Shown: positions 1 to 9,709 of the stretch, in pieces | Position numbering within the stretch: the first letter of the stretch is position 1 | Layout: every line of letters starts with the position of its first letter | Assembly (NCBI RefSeq): GCF_018613155.1 | Contig: NZ_JAGGQU010000038.1 | Coordinates: 1 to 64,000 of the forward strand | From: Bacillus sp. ISL-55 | GTDB taxonomy: Bacteria; Bacillota; Bacilli; Bacillales; Cytobacillaceae | Length of the DNA stretch: 64,000 nt | Reading direction: 5' to 3' | Made by a program: the position numbers and the translations under genes | The notes under the pieces: generated by a model | The model's database searches: none | What the model was told of the DNA's origin: nothing | What the model saw: only the letters and a program-made list of their open reading frames with translations

Positions 1-26
1 ACCCATGCTGGGCGCACACAAGAAAA

Positions 27-57
27 CGGCTTCCCATTCAGGGAGCCGCTTTTTTTT
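27..57. terminator. bidirectional intrinsic terminator
   Basis: A GC-rich stem (CGGCTTCCC, loop ATTCA, GGGAGCCG) is followed by eight T on the + strand. On the minus strand it follows the stop of the sensor kinase, with a weaker T-rich tail. Confidence 0.75.
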
Positions 58-68
58 GGTTCTCTATC

Positions 69-1532
69 CTATGTCTCAAGACAATCCAATTCAACAATCA
101 CTGTGGTCCCTTGGCCTTTTTCACTGACAATCTTCATTGTGCCATTGTGCTCCTGGATGATTTTATTGCTGACAGTCAGGCCAAGCCCGATTCCTTTATC
201 TTTTGTTGTATAAAAAGGCGTTCCAAGGTATCGCAGCCGGTCCGATTCGATGCCTGCTCCTTCGTCGGCAATTCTTATCAGTACTTTACCCGGTTCATTC
301 ATCTGAAGGTCAATCAGAATTTTTCCGCCATCATTCATTGATTCTATCGCATTTTTTAAGAAGTTCAGAAATACCTGCTTTAGCTGATGCGGATTGCAGG
401 AAAGCATGATAGTTTCTTCTGGATAATCAGTGATGATTTGGACGTTGTTCATCAATGCCTGCGGATGGATGATATTGATCGTACTGTCCAGGATAGACTT
501 CAGATCTTCTTTTACATACCGCACTGCCTGAGGCTTTGCCAGTGACATGAACTCATTGACGATCGTATCGATCCTATCGAGTTCATTCATCATGATGGCA
601 AGGTAATCACTTTGCTTCTCCTTATCGAGACATGTCTGCAATAACTTCGAAAATCCCTTCAACGAAGTCAGCGGGTTGCGGATTTCATGAGCCACACCAG
701 CTGCCAGCTGGCCGGTGACAGAAAGCCTGTCAAGATTTCGGATGGTAGCATCCTGCTTGACCCGGTCCGTAATATTCCTGCCGACACTGACAAAGGACTC
801 TATCTCTTTTTTTTCATTATATATCGGTGAAAAATTGTACTCTGTGTAAACGACATTTTGATCACAAGTGGTAAACTTCTTCCGTAAAATCTGCGGCTCA
901 CCTGTTTTAATTATTTCCACCAGTTTTTTATCAAGAATGGCATCTTCCTCAGGAGACAAAAATTCACTCAGGCTTCTGCCTACAATTTGTTCCGGCTTCA
1001 GACTGATTACTTTTTCATGTGAAGGTGAAGCATACACAATCATCTTATCCTTATTAATCACCTTGATCATGTCACTCGTATTTTCGGTGATCAATTCATA
1101 CAATTCCCGGGTTCTATTTAATTCACGCTCCATGCTCACTATTTTCGTGATATCACGGTATATCGCAATGATCGCTATGATTTTCCCATGCTTGTTCCGG
1201 AAAGGAGAATAAGAAACTGCAATATCCAGCATGGAACCATCTTTATGGAATCGCTTCGTTATCATATTGGTAAACGCTTTCCCATTCTGGACTTCAGAAA
1301 TGATTCCCGGGACGAAATCGGGATTTGAAAACTCATAAAAAGTTCTCCCAATCAAGTCTTCTTCTGTATAGCCGAAAATTTCCGTATACTTATGGTTGAT
1401 CCTTAAAAAACGATTCTCCATATCGACAATAGCAAATCCGTCAGCCGTGCAATCCAAAAATAAACTCAGCAGTTCATCAGGATTATAGATTGTTTCATCA
1501 TCTGTCCCAAATATAGGGAAACTACTTCGCAT
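69..1532 (-). CDS. PAS-domain sensor histidine kinase (sporulation-kinase-like)
   Basis: This 487-residue protein is a soluble-looking histidine kinase with no clear membrane segment. Two PAS domains lie at about residues 22-135 and 145-260. A HisKA domain follows with the phospho-acceptor His282 in HEIRNPLTSLKGF, then a HATPase_c domain at about 375-485 with N-box (LKNAIESM), DEGAGI and GLGL motifs. This is the layout of Bacillus KinA/KinE-type kinases that feed the Spo0 phosphorelay, but no response regulator lies beside it, so the partner is inferred only from family. The start is supported by GGAGAG six bases upstream of the ATG. It is transcribed alone, with a hairpin terminator after it. 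Confidence 0.88.
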   Translation of the reverse strand: MRSSFPIFGTDDETIYNPDELLSLFLDCTADGFAIVDMENRFLRINHKYTEIFGYTEEDLIGRTFYEFSNPDFVPGIISEVQNGKAFTNMITKRFHKDGSMLDIAVSYSPFRNKHGKIIAIIAIYRDITKIVSMERELNRTRELYELITENTSDMIKVINKDKMIVYASPSHEKVISLKPEQIVGRSLSEFLSPEEDAILDKKLVEIIKTGEPQILRKKFTTCDQNVVYTEYNFSPIYNEKKEIESFVSVGRNITDRVKQDATIRNLDRLSVTGQLAAGVAHEIRNPLTSLKGFSKLLQTCLDKEKQSDYLAIMMNELDRIDTIVNEFMSLAKPQAVRYVKEDLKSILDSTINIIHPQALMNNVQIITDYPEETIMLSCNPHQLKQVFLNFLKNAIESMNDGGKILIDLQMNEPGKVLIRIADEGAGIESDRLRYLGTPFYTTKDKGIGLGLTVSNKIIQEHNGTMKIVSEKGQGTTVIVELDCLET

Positions 1533-1632
1533 AGAGATCTCTCCAAACTTTTTCTACCTTATAACTCTATTTTACAGAAGATTATGATATTAAAAAAGAA
1601 GTATTTGATTATCTCTCTAGTAAAAATAATAA

Positions 1633-1655
1633 CCGCTATCTCTAAAAGATAGCGG
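1633..1655 (-). terminator. hemY terminator
   Basis: The inverted repeat CCGCTATCT/AGATAGCGG lies just after the hemY stop and is followed on the minus strand by a T-rich run. Confidence 0.7.
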
Positions 1656-1664
1656 CAGGAATTA

Positions 1665-3074
1665 TTATAAGGAAAAATGAGCGATTACTTTATCCACCGC
1701 AGCCTCCGCCTGATCGATACAACCAGGTATGCCAACACCCTCAAATGACCCTCCGGCAAGGAAAACACCAGGGAGTTCCTCGTCGAGTTTCTTTTTAACA
1801 TGGGCAATCTTTTCGAGATGCCCAACCGTATATTGCGGCATCGCTTTTCTCCATCGGGATACGACATGGAAGATTGGTTTTTCAGTGATATTCATCGTCT
1901 TGTTCAAATCTTTCAACACCAGTTCGACAATTTCTTCATCGGATAATTCGACTGCTTCCTGGTCATCCGGTTTGCCGACATAGCAGCGGAGCAAAGCCAT
2001 ATTTTCAGGGGACGTGCCAGGCCACTTCTTGTGTGTCCACGTACAGGCGGTGATCCGGAAATCACTGTTTCTCGAAACAAGGAAGCCTGTTCCTTCAATA
2101 TCTTTTTCAATCGCGGATTTCGGGAATGCCATCGCGACATTCGCCACGGAATTGGACGGCATATCTTTGAATTGTTCCATGAATGCATACTCCGAAAGCA
2201 TGCGTTGCGCATGGAAATGGTCAGTTGTGATGACGACACTGTCCGCTGATTCAACCTCTCCAGTTTCGAAGTGGACTTGATAGGTACCGCCTGTTTTCAC
2301 TACCTTTTTTACAGACGTTCCTTTGACAACCGTTCCTTGTTCCAGTCGGCTTTCAACCTGGTGAATCAGCTCCTCAAGGCCCGTAGACAATGAGATGAAC
2401 ATTCCTTTTTTAGAACCAGGCTTTTTTACTGTTTTGGGCGGCTTTGGCATCGATTTATTCAATCCAATCACAAGGCTCCGATGCTTCTGCTCGATTTCAT
2501 AGAAGTTCGGGAACAGCGCCATCAAGCTCAGTTCGTCAATATCGCCAGCATAGATACCTGACAATAGTGGATCAATCAGGTTGTCGACCACCTCGTCGCC
2601 AAGGCGATGGCGGAAAAAGGCTCCAAGCGACTGGTCTGCTTTAGGCTCTCCTTTTGGTAAAATGAAATCCCCCGCCGCACGCAATTTCCCGAGCGGAGAA
2701 AATAATCCTGATAACGCAAATGGCGTCACCTTTGTTGGAATGCCCATGAAAGACCCTTCAGGCATCGTATGAAGCTTGCCTCTAGCGTAAATATAAGACT
2801 TTCCGGCAGTGTTGGAGATGATTTTATCTTTAAGGCCAACTTCTTCTATCAATCTCATCGCACTCTTTTTTCTTGCTATGATCGAATCCGGTCCTCTTTC
2901 AATGACGAACCCGTCCCGTTTCTCCGTGCTGATGACACCGCCAAGACGATCGCTTGCCTCAACCAATTTCACTTTAATGGACATTTGCTTTTCTCTTGCT
3001 TCCTTTTGGAGATAATATGCTGTCGCGAGCCCAGTAATCCCGCCGCCGACTACAATGACCTTCTTTTCTTCCAT
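1665..3074 (-). CDS. hemY: coproporphyrinogen/protoporphyrinogen oxidase HemY
   Basis: This flavoprotein catalyses the six-electron oxidation of a porphyrinogen late in haem synthesis; in Gram-positive bacteria the substrate is mainly coproporphyrinogen III. The N-terminus shows the FAD-binding dinucleotide motif VVGGGITGLATAYYL, and the C-terminus the matching flavin motif (FLAGGSFEGVGIPGCI). Length (469 residues) fits the HemY family. I place the start at the ATG preceded by AGGTGAG, three codons inside the longest frame. The gene stands alone here; hemE and hemH, its usual neighbours in Bacillus subtilis, are not in the window. Confidence 0.92.
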   Translation of the reverse strand: MEEKKVIVVGGGITGLATAYYLQKEAREKQMSIKVKLVEASDRLGGVISTEKRDGFVIERGPDSIIARKKSAMRLIEEVGLKDKIISNTAGKSYIYARGKLHTMPEGSFMGIPTKVTPFALSGLFSPLGKLRAAGDFILPKGEPKADQSLGAFFRHRLGDEVVDNLIDPLLSGIYAGDIDELSLMALFPNFYEIEQKHRSLVIGLNKSMPKPPKTVKKPGSKKGMFISLSTGLEELIHQVESRLEQGTVVKGTSVKKVVKTGGTYQVHFETGEVESADSVVITTDHFHAQRMLSEYAFMEQFKDMPSNSVANVAMAFPKSAIEKDIEGTGFLVSRNSDFRITACTWTHKKWPGTSPENMALLRCYVGKPDDQEAVELSDEEIVELVLKDLNKTMNITEKPIFHVVSRWRKAMPQYTVGHLEKIAHVKKKLDEELPGVFLAGGSFEGVGIPGCIDQAEAAVDKVIAHFSL

Positions 3075-3393
3075 TCCGCTCACCTATTCTCAGTAATATA
3101 TTTTGATTATCCTATATTTAAATTAAGTAGGTATGTGAAGTTTTTAACACATTTAAGTATAGCACCCATAACGAGAAGGAAGATGCCTGTTTTTTTACTA
3201 AAATGTGAACGGGGAAATAAGTGAGAATTTTCAGGGCGGGAAATGTAATGGATTATTGCGGAATAGATTTCGATTTTTAAGTGGGGACGGGTGGAATTAA
3301 GGATATCGCCTTCGCTCATCGTATAAATATATTAATGAAATGTACCCTTATCGAAGACGGAAACCTCGCATAAGGGCACGTTTAACCCAAGAA
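3075..3393. other. intergenic region, no gene seen
   Basis: The gap between hemY and the ABC permease has only short frames without a ribosome binding site. Its one notable element is the solo hairpin repeat at 3338-3383. Confidence 0.6.
3338..3383. repeat. solo copy of the CCCTTAT/ATAAGGG hairpin repeat
   Basis: This 46-bp inverted repeat (left arm AAATGTACCCTTAT, right arm ATAAGGGCACGTTT) is one unit of the family that forms the seven-copy array at 23655-24019. The loop differs but the arms are nearly the same. Confidence 0.8.
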
Positions 3394-4191
3394 TCACATA
3401 TTCATATCTCTTTTACGATAAAAAACGTAGGTCACGATTGTCAGCCCGAACAGCAGCAGAGCTGACAGTGCCAGATAGAGGGGTTCGAACCCGCCTTCCT
3501 CCAAAACAAGCTTCGCATCATAATATTTAAATGGAGTCAGGAACTTCAATCCATCCAGCTTTTCATTCATATCAATTGCTATTGATAAAATGAAAAGGAT
3601 AAGCAAGGTGCCAGTTGCCAGCGATGTGGCTTTTTTGGCGTTTTTATAGATAGCAGCGATTGCGGTTCCGGTAACCAGGAAGATCAGCTGCAGAATAAAC
3701 ATTCCGGCCATCAGTAAGGAAATATCCCCGGTCACGCTCTCACCTTCCGCATAGTATTGGACCATTCCCACAGAGGTAGCGAAGGTCACAATATTGAAAA
3801 TCAGAATGTTGACCAAAGCGGCTATTAGTTTGGATGTGATCATTCTCGTTCTTGAAACTGGTTTGACAAGCAGGAACTCGACCGTCTTGTCACGCTCTTC
3901 CTTGGCAATGATGTTTGAGCCGAGCATCGCTGCGTGGATAGCTCCCATCACAGCCAGGTATAGGAATAAGACTCCAAAATAACCAATCGGTGTGGACAGA
4001 TCGAGTGAACCCGTTCCCATGATGGCCTGCAGCGATTTAGGCATATCGGCCATCAACGCATTCATCGATTGCCCCGTCACTTCCAGACTTGAGTACTTGC
4101 CCATGCCCGCGGCGACCATGAAGATGACACCGATACTCCAAATGATGAGCGACTTGCGATTTGCTTTCATTTCCCTTTTAAAAAGATTCAT
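3394..4191 (-). CDS. ABC-2 type transporter permease (second of two)
   Basis: This 265-residue integral membrane protein has about six hydrophobic segments, starting with one near residues 17-35. The cytoplasmic motif KEERDKTVEFLLVKPVSRTRM is typical of ABC-2 permeases of the multidrug or bacteriocin-export kind. It is a paralogue of the permease encoded just upstream, sharing the ordered motif (KTVEFLL.KPV.RT). Its start has GGGAGGAGGG eight bases upstream and lies 15 bp after the preceding stop. It ends the TetR-ATPase-permease-permease operon. The substrate is unknown. Confidence 0.85.
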   Translation of the reverse strand: MNLFKREMKANRKSLIIWSIGVIFMVAAGMGKYSSLEVTGQSMNALMADMPKSLQAIMGTGSLDLSTPIGYFGVLFLYLAVMGAIHAAMLGSNIIAKEERDKTVEFLLVKPVSRTRMITSKLIAALVNILIFNIVTFATSVGMVQYYAEGESVTGDISLLMAGMFILQLIFLVTGTAIAAIYKNAKKATSLATGTLLILFILSIAIDMNEKLDGLKFLTPFKYYDAKLVLEEGGFEPLYLALSALLLFGLTIVTYVFYRKRDMNM

Positions 4192-4206
4192 GACTTTCCC
4201 TCCTCC

Positions 4207-5004
4207 CTAAACGGAATGGACATCTTTTTTAGCATAAAAATAATAGCTGGCCGAGACCGCAGCGATGATAAAAATGACCCCCGCTATGATAAATGAAGTT
4301 TCATAGCTTGAGTTTTCTGTGATATAAGCAGAGTCGAAATAATTGAACGGCGTCAAATAACGTAAAGCTTCATCCTCTGTCGTCGAACTGATCATTCCGA
4401 GCATGAAAAATCCAAAAACAGTACCTAGTGAAACGGATATCACAGATTTTATTCTCGGGAAAATTACCGAAATGATAATTCCTAGTGCCATGAACATTAG
4501 CTGGATGAAAAACAGGGAAATAGCAATCAGGAACAAAGCTTGCTTGTTAAAATCGTCACCTTCTACAATAGACGCCATCACGAAAGTCGCTCCGATAAAA
4601 ACGATGTTGGTGATTACCAGCGAAACCAGCGCTGCCAACAGCTTGGAAGTGACTACCTGAGTCCTTGTCACTGGCTTGGTGAGCAGGAAGTCGGCTGTCT
4701 TTTCCCGTGTTTCCTTTGATAGGATCGAGGTTCCAAGTTTCATAGCCTGGATGGCGCCCGCTAGCTTCAGGTATAGGAATGCGTAAGAGAAAAAACCAAT
4801 CAATGTCGCGATGCTGTCCACTGACAATCCAATTGCTTTCCTTAATTCAACCGGGAATCCTTCAAGCAGCTTCTTAAACTCTTCTGCATCCTTTGAAAAG
4901 GAAGGAAACATTGATAAAAACAAGACAACCATCGCCACCAACGACAAGGTCCAAATAATAGTCGACTTTCGATATGCCTTCAGTTCATGAAGGAATATAT
5001 TCAT
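4207..5004 (-). CDS. ABC-2 type transporter permease (first of two)
   Basis: This 265-residue membrane protein resembles its downstream neighbour, with an N-terminal hydrophobic segment, the conserved cytoplasmic stretch KETREKTADFLLTKPVTRTQ and five further membrane segments. The two permeases presumably form a heterodimer driven by the ATPase encoded three bases upstream. The very tight spacing supports one mRNA. The role is export of an unidentified compound, inferred from the ABC-2 family and the linked TetR regulator. Confidence 0.85.
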   Translation of the reverse strand: MNIFLHELKAYRKSTIIWTLSLVAMVVLFLSMFPSFSKDAEEFKKLLEGFPVELRKAIGLSVDSIATLIGFFSYAFLYLKLAGAIQAMKLGTSILSKETREKTADFLLTKPVTRTQVVTSKLLAALVSLVITNIVFIGATFVMASIVEGDDFNKQALFLIAISLFFIQLMFMALGIIISVIFPRIKSVISVSLGTVFGFFMLGMISSTTEDEALRYLTPFNYFDSAYITENSSYETSFIIAGVIFIIAAVSASYYFYAKKDVHSV

Positions 5005-5007
5005 GTT

Positions 5008-5892
5008 CTATTCCTCCTTTTCATAGTAATGCATGAAGATCTCTTCCAAGTCAGGCTCCTCGACCCATAGGTTCGCAATCTCGATTTCAGCAATTTTCTT
5101 CATGATGGAATTGATGTTGCCTCTGAAAAGGAAGCTGACCAATTCACCGTCCTGCTCAAGCTGGTTCACACCGTCAATATTGAAAAGGGTTTTATCGATT
5201 ACGGAATTGGTTTCGATTTTGAATTTCTTGTAGGTGTTTTCTTTTAACGTGCTGATTTTCTCGACAGTGACAATCCGGCCATCCTTGATAATCGCAACCC
5301 TGTCGCACAGTCTCTGCACCTCGCTGAGAATATGAGAAGAAAAGAGAATCGTCGCGCCTTTCTTGTTTTCTTTTTCAAGAAGGTCAAAGAACTTCTGCTG
5401 CATGAGCGGATCCAGCCCGCTCGTCGGTTCATCAAGGATAATTAGCTTCGGTTCATGAAGCAGTCCCTGAACGATGCCAACCTTCTTTTTGTTACCAAGC
5501 GAAAGGTCATCGATTTTCTTCGTAAGGTCGAGCTCCATGATGTCAGCAAGCTCTTTAATCCGCTTTGTGCAGTCCTTTTTGTAAAAGCTTGCGGAATACT
5601 TGAGCAGATCCATAACCTTCATATTGTCATAGTAAAATACCTCAGATGGCAGGTACCCGATATCCTTTTTGATTTCCGGAGCAGCGGTGATGATATCTTT
5701 TCCAAATATCGTCGCGCTGCCGCTCGTTGGATAAATCAATGATAGTAACGTCCTGATCGTCGTTGATTTCCCTGCGCCATTCGGGCCAATGAACCCGAAA
5801 ATTTCTCCTTCCTTCACATTGAAACTAACATCCTCAATTCCCCTGGCCTTGCCGTACATTTTAGTCAGATTTTTAATCTCAATCACGTTCAT
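5008..5892 (-). CDS. ABC transporter ATP-binding protein
   Basis: This 294-residue nucleotide-binding subunit has Walker A GPNGAGKST at residues 36-44, the signature LSLGNKKK at about 130-137 and Walker B LIILDEP ending near 156, followed by the D-loop SGLDP. A C-terminal extension of about 75 residues (beta-rich, ending in EEIFMHYYEKEE) is typical of ABC-2 exporters such as the YhaQ/NatA types. The ATG follows GGGAGGG. It lies 50 bp after the TetR gene and three bases before the first permease, so it is in the same operon. Confidence 0.9.
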   Translation of the reverse strand: MNVIEIKNLTKMYGKARGIEDVSFNVKEGEIFGFIGPNGAGKSTTIRTLLSLIYPTSGSATIFGKDIITAAPEIKKDIGYLPSEVFYYDNMKVMDLLKYSASFYKKDCTKRIKELADIMELDLTKKIDDLSLGNKKKVGIVQGLLHEPKLIILDEPTSGLDPLMQQKFFDLLEKENKKGATILFSSHILSEVQRLCDRVAIIKDGRIVTVEKISTLKENTYKKFKIETNSVIDKTLFNIDGVNQLEQDGELVSFLFRGNINSIMKKIAEIEIANLWVEEPDLEEIFMHYYEKEE

Positions 5893-5942
5893 GCCAGACC
5901 CTCCCAGATTATAATTCTTTTTATCTTTTCATTCTCTTTTTC

Positions 5943-6572
5943 TTAGACATTCTTGTAAAAAGCCTTCTTCATCATCTCGATATACACTTCGACTTCTTTG
6001 AATGCTTCATCAAAGTCGTGATGTGCTTTGTTCAGCTTTTTGGCTTTTTCTAATTCCTGGTTGCTGAAGCCCTGGAGTGTCCACATTATGATGTTGATGG
6101 CTCGCTGGATGTCGACTCCAGCCCTGAACCTAGTGATGTCAATATTCTCGAATAGCCTGCTGTAACTTGCCTGGATCAGCTCTGTATTTGTGTTATTCAA
6201 TATTTCCTTTACTTCTTCCGCGGTTTCCATGGAGGCTGCCACCATGAAGTCGAATACTTCCGGATGCCTTGCCATCAGTTTGTTTTTCAGGATCATCAGC
6301 GTTTTCATCCGTTCGAAAATGTCGCGTTCGCTCAGGTCCAATTCATTAAAGAACTCTTCTACCATCACACCGGCAAAGTGGTTATAAAGGAACAGATAAA
6401 GTTCTTTCTTGTTATTAAAATAGTGGAATAGCAGTCCTTTTGAGATGCCTGCTGATTTGACGATTTCATTCGTGGATGCCTTTTCGTATCCTTTCAGGGC
6501 AAACTCCTTTAGAGCGGCGTTCAGGATTCGTTCTTGCTTTTCAGGATTCAAGCTTAAAAACTTTGAAGACAT
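5943..6572 (-). CDS. TetR-family transcriptional regulator
   Basis: This 209-residue repressor has an N-terminal TetR helix-turn-helix (about residues 10-55, with KGYEKASTNEIVKSAGISKGLLFHYFNNKKELY) and an alpha-helical ligand domain. AAGGAGG lies seven bases before its ATG. It is the first gene of the exporter operon. Two identical inverted repeats lie directly upstream, so it probably represses its own operon and is released by a compound the exporter removes. The inducer is unknown. Confidence 0.9.
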   Translation of the reverse strand: MSSKFLSLNPEKQERILNAALKEFALKGYEKASTNEIVKSAGISKGLLFHYFNNKKELYLFLYNHFAGVMVEEFFNELDLSERDIFERMKTLMILKNKLMARHPEVFDFMVAASMETAEEVKEILNNTNTELIQASYSRLFENIDITRFRAGVDIQRAINIIMWTLQGFSNQELEKAKKLNKAHHDFDEAFKEVEVYIEMMKKAFYKNV

Positions 6573-6593
6573 AACGCCCTCCTTAAATTATTA

Positions 6594-6610
6594 TTGACCA
6601 CATCGGTCAA
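6594..6610. promoter_or_regulatory. proximal TetR operator
   Basis: The 17-bp inverted repeat TTGACC-ACATC-GGTCAA lies 22 bp upstream of the TetR start codon. An identical copy lies 34 bp farther up. Confidence 0.75.
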
Positions 6611-6614
6611 TTAC

Positions 6615-6644
6615 ATCTTACTCCTCATTGACCACATCGGTCAA
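6615..6644 (-). promoter_or_regulatory. promoter of the TetR-exporter operon
   Basis: On the minus strand TTGACC (6644-6639, inside the distal operator) and TAAGAT (6620-6615) are separated by 18 bp. Transcription would start close to the proximal operator, so a bound repressor would cover both the -35 box and the start region. Confidence 0.5.
6628..6644. promoter_or_regulatory. distal TetR operator
   Basis: This is a second exact copy of TTGACC-ACATC-GGTCAA, 34 bp centre to centre from the proximal one. It overlaps the proposed -35 element. Confidence 0.75.
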
Positions 6645-6673
6645 CAATGTTTGTGGCAAAATTTTCGACAAAA

Positions 6674-6704
6674 AAGAGACTGCACCAAATGGCAGCCTCC
6701 CTCT
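6674..6704 (-). terminator. kynB terminator
   Basis: An imperfect stem read on the minus strand (AGAGGGAGGCTGCC / GGTGCAGTCTCT) is followed by six T just after the kynB stop. Confidence 0.65.
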
Positions 6705-6711
6705 TCTAACT

Positions 6712-7338
6712 TTATTTAATTTCACGGATCACGGCTCTGACAGGACTGCCGTCACCCTGTTCCAGCGGCAGAGGCAGAGCAGCGAGCTCGTATTCTCCTG
6801 GTTCAATTTTATCAAGTACCAATCCTTCAAGGATATGAATGCCCTGGCTGTTCAATTCATGGTGGGCCCTCAGTTCCTTGCTATCCAATGGATCGACCGA
6901 TGGCAAATCAAGACCAAGCAATTGCACTCCTTGCTCAGCAAGATAAGCAGCCAATTCAGGCTCGATATGCGGAATAGATTCAGGGAACACAGTCTTATCC
7001 TGCCACGCGTCCGTACGGATCATCAAACGCTTGACCCCCTGCAAATCCAAAGATTCTACTTCCTTAACTCCGATACTGGCTGGATTTTGCAAATGGATGA
7101 CCTTTGCAGGGCCGATATAAAGGTTAAAGTCGAGATCGATCACTTTTCTTCCATCGTTTTCGAAATGGAAAGGCGCATCGATATGCGTGCCGGTATGCGT
7201 GCTCATCGTCACCTGTCCGACATTCACAGAGCCGCTTTCTTCCATTCCCCAGCTCACTTCATAATGAAATGGAGTGTCGCCCGGCCAAACAGGAATTTTA
7301 TCATTTAAAACCTGCGAAATATCAATCCAATTTCCCAT
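6712..7338 (-). CDS. kynB: kynurenine formamidase (arylformamidase)
   Basis: The enzyme hydrolyses N-formylkynurenine to kynurenine and formate, the second step of tryptophan breakdown. This 208-residue protein belongs to the cyclase-like metal-dependent family and shows its metal-binding motif HTGTHIDAPFHF at about residues 48-59. The ATG is preceded by AAGGAAA. It is the last gene of the kynU-kynA-kynB cluster, about 200 bp after kynA, so it may be co-transcribed or have its own promoter. The context makes the assignment firm. Confidence 0.92.
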   Translation of the reverse strand: MGNWIDISQVLNDKIPVWPGDTPFHYEVSWGMEESGSVNVGQVTMSTHTGTHIDAPFHFENDGRKVIDLDFNLYIGPAKVIHLQNPASIGVKEVESLDLQGVKRLMIRTDAWQDKTVFPESIPHIEPELAAYLAEQGVQLLGLDLPSVDPLDSKELRAHHELNSQGIHILEGLVLDKIEPGEYELAALPLPLEQGDGSPVRAVIREIK

Positions 7339-7540
7339 ACTGTTTCCTTCTTTCTTTTAAGCTCTTTTCTCAAACTATTGACTACAAAATAGGATTGAAT
7401 GACACTTTTTCTTTGCATCCTTGACTCCTTTATAAAGAGAAAAGAGCATGCAAACTTAATACCGACCAGCAAAATAACTTTATATACGTTAAAATCGGCT
7501 TTAGGATTTTAACAACAATCTCTAGTAATCAGCCCTTATT

Positions 7541-8374
7541 TTATAGCTTCGTCCTCAGGCTCCATAGCTCAGGGAAAAATCGGTGGTCTACGACCTTTTT
7601 CAGATAGGATACACCGGCGGAACCGCCTGTTCCAGTTTTGTGGCCGATAATCCGTTCCACCGTACTCATATGGTTAAAACGCCAAAGCTGCTGCTGGCTG
7701 CCGATATCGACAAGCTTCTCCGCAAGCTCATATAAATCCCAATATTGATCGACGTTACGGTACACCGTCAGCCACGCTTCCTCGACACTGGCATTTGGTT
7801 CGTATGGAGCAGACCAATCACGATTTAAGGCTGCATCATCTATCGGCAGGCCGCGCATCGCCATCGCACTGATCGCCGCATCATAAATCGACCGTTCATA
7901 CAGCGCATCCTCCATCTTTTTATACAGGTCCGCATCGTGCTTATAAACAGATAGAACATGAGATTGTTTTTGTCCCAAAGCAAATTCAATCAAACGGTTC
8001 TGATAGGATTGAAAACCTGATGAATGGCCAAGCTTGTCTCGGAATTCCATATACTCAGCCGGAGTCAGCGTCGATAGTACACTCCACGACTGGATCAGCT
8101 GCTGCTGGATCCTCGACACCCTCGACAGCATCTTAAAGGATGGCTCCAGGTCATTTTTACGGATGCAGTCAATCGCCGCGCTCACTTCATGTAAAATCAG
8201 CTTCATCCACAGCTCGCTAGCCTGGTGGATGATGATGAACAGCATTTCATCATGGTGATCAGACAAGCGGTGCTGGCTCGATAAGATGTTATCCAATTGC
8301 AGATAACTTCCGTAAGACAGCTCTTTTGAAAAATCGGTATGAATTTCATGTGAAGTTTTTTGTTCTTCCTTCAT
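7541..8374 (-). CDS. kynA: tryptophan 2,3-dioxygenase
   Basis: This haem enzyme opens the indole ring of L-tryptophan to give N-formylkynurenine. The 277-residue protein carries the characteristic stretches [11 protein letters not shown] near residue 22 and [20 protein letters not shown] near 45, the latter around the substrate site, plus the C-terminal [13 protein letters not shown] loop. GGGGGGAG precedes the ATG, and the gap to kynU is 14 bp, so translation is probably coupled within one mRNA. Confidence 0.94.
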   Translation of the reverse strand: MKEEQKTSHEIHTDFSKELSYGSYLQLDNILSSQHRLSDHHDEMLFIIIHQASELWMKLILHEVSAAIDCIRKNDLEPSFKMLSRVSRIQQQLIQSWSVLSTLTPAEYMEFRDKLGHSSGFQSYQNRLIEFALGQKQSHVLSVYKHDADLYKKMEDALYERSIYDAAISAMAMRGLPIDDAALNRDWSAPYEPNASVEEAWLTVYRNVDQYWDLYELAEKLVDIGSQQQLWRFNHMSTVERIIGHKTGTGGSAGVSYLKKVVDHRFFPELWSLRTKL

Positions 8375-8388
8375 TGCCAGACTCCCCC

Positions 8389-9675
8389 CTACGCTACAAC
8401 TCCGCGCTCATTGCTGAATTTCTCGTATAATTTATGATCCATGATTTCTTCTAACATCTGGACAGCATTCCAGACATCAGTGTAAGAAGTGTATAGGGCC
8501 ACAGGTGCCAGTCGGACGATGTTCGGAGCGCGGAAATCAGGGATGATTCCTTTTTCCTTCAACGCCTTGCAAATCCTTGCTGCTTCTTTGTGCTCAAGAC
8601 TGACATGGCCGCCACGTTTAAAATCTTCAACAGGACTGCCGATTTTAAAACCTGCTTCGCCTAACTCATGCTGAATCAGGTCCATTAGATATTGATTAAT
8701 CCTCAATGATTTTTCGCGGATATTCTGAATTCCCGCTTCGGCGAACATTTCCAATGAGCCAAGTAAAGGAGCAAGGCTCAACACATGTGGTGTACCAATC
8801 TGGTAGGCACCGGCATTCTCTGCAGGTGTCAGAACATGCTCCATATCAAACTGTTTATCTTTCCTTGAACCGAACCAACCTGCAAGACCAGGCTTCGTGC
8901 CAAAATGCTTCGAGTTCACATAAAGACCTGCCACAGCCCCTGGCCCGCCATTCAAATGCTTATAATTGCACCAGTAGGCAAAGTCGACTCCCCAATCAGA
9001 GAAAGCATGAGGAATTGCGCCAATTGAATGGCAGCCATCGAAGCCAATAAGGATTCCACGCTGGTGAGCCCCCCTTGTCAACCGCTCCATATCGAGGATT
9101 TGCCCACTGCGGTACAGCACAGTCGGCAGCACAACAAGCGCAATTTCTTCGGTCATTGCCTCAATGATATCGTCCTCAGCCAAGAACCTGCCATCCCTGC
9201 TTTTCACTCTGATCAGGTGCGTATCCGGATCATAGCCATGGATTCGCAGCTGGCTTTGAAGCGCATAGATATCGGACGGGAAATTCAATTCATCAGCAAG
9301 AATTTTTGTCCTCTTCCCCTCAGGCTTATAAAAAGTAGCCACCAGCTGATGCAGGTTGACTGTTGTGGATCCGCTTACAATAACCTCTTCAGGAGCGGCA
9401 CCAACAAGCGGAGCAGTCAATTCTCCTAGTTTTTCAGATAAATAGAACCACGGATGGTTGCCTTCCATCCAGCCATCGATGCCAAGCTCGCGCCAGTCGG
9501 CCAATGATTCAAGCAATGTTTGTTCAGCCCGCTTTGAAAGAAGACCAAGCGAGTTTCCATCAAGATAGATTGAATCAGGTTTCAGGTAAAATTCATCCCG
9601 GTAACAGGCTAATAGATCTTCGCGGTCAAGCTGTGCGGCAAATTCCGCATCAGGTTGAAAAGAATAAGGCTTCAT
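8389..9675 (-). CDS. kynU: kynureninase
   Basis: This PLP enzyme cleaves kynurenine to anthranilate and alanine. With the start at the ATG preceded by GGGAGAG the product is 428 residues, the usual length. A longer frame reaching 9732 adds 19 hydrophobic residues and has no binding site, so it is rejected. The PLP lysine is Lys239 in [13 protein letters not shown], and Asp213 in GFDGCH should contact the pyridine nitrogen. It is the first gene of the kynurenine operon. The product anthranilate could be recycled to tryptophan or used in other aromatics. Confidence 0.93.
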   Translation of the reverse strand: MKPYSFQPDAEFAAQLDREDLLACYRDEFYLKPDSIYLDGNSLGLLSKRAEQTLLESLADWRELGIDGWMEGNHPWFYLSEKLGELTAPLVGAAPEEVIVSGSTTVNLHQLVATFYKPEGKRTKILADELNFPSDIYALQSQLRIHGYDPDTHLIRVKSRDGRFLAEDDIIEAMTEEIALVVLPTVLYRSGQILDMERLTRGAHQRGILIGFDGCHSIGAIPHAFSDWGVDFAYWCNYKHLNGGPGAVAGLYVNSKHFGTKPGLAGWFGSRKDKQFDMEHVLTPAENAGAYQIGTPHVLSLAPLLGSLEMFAEAGIQNIREKSLRINQYLMDLIQHELGEAGFKIGSPVEDFKRGGHVSLEHKEAARICKALKEKGIIPDFRAPNIVRLAPVALYTSYTDVWNAVQMLEEIMDHKLYEKFSNERGVVA

Positions 9676-9709
9676 CGTCATCTCTCCCATTCCATTTGCA
9701 ACTAGAGAA

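Noticed and set aside
3107-3319. Open frame of 70 codons on the minus strand
   Set aside because: No ribosome binding site and no protein-like features; it lies between hemY and a repeat unit.
6628-7308. Long + strand open frame over kynB
   Set aside because: It is antisense to kynB and begins inside the TetR operator; kynB has the family motifs and a ribosome binding site.
7339-7540. Regulatory element between kynA and kynB
   Set aside because: I found no convincing promoter, hairpin or riboswitch in this 200-bp gap; kynB may simply be at the end of a longer transcript.
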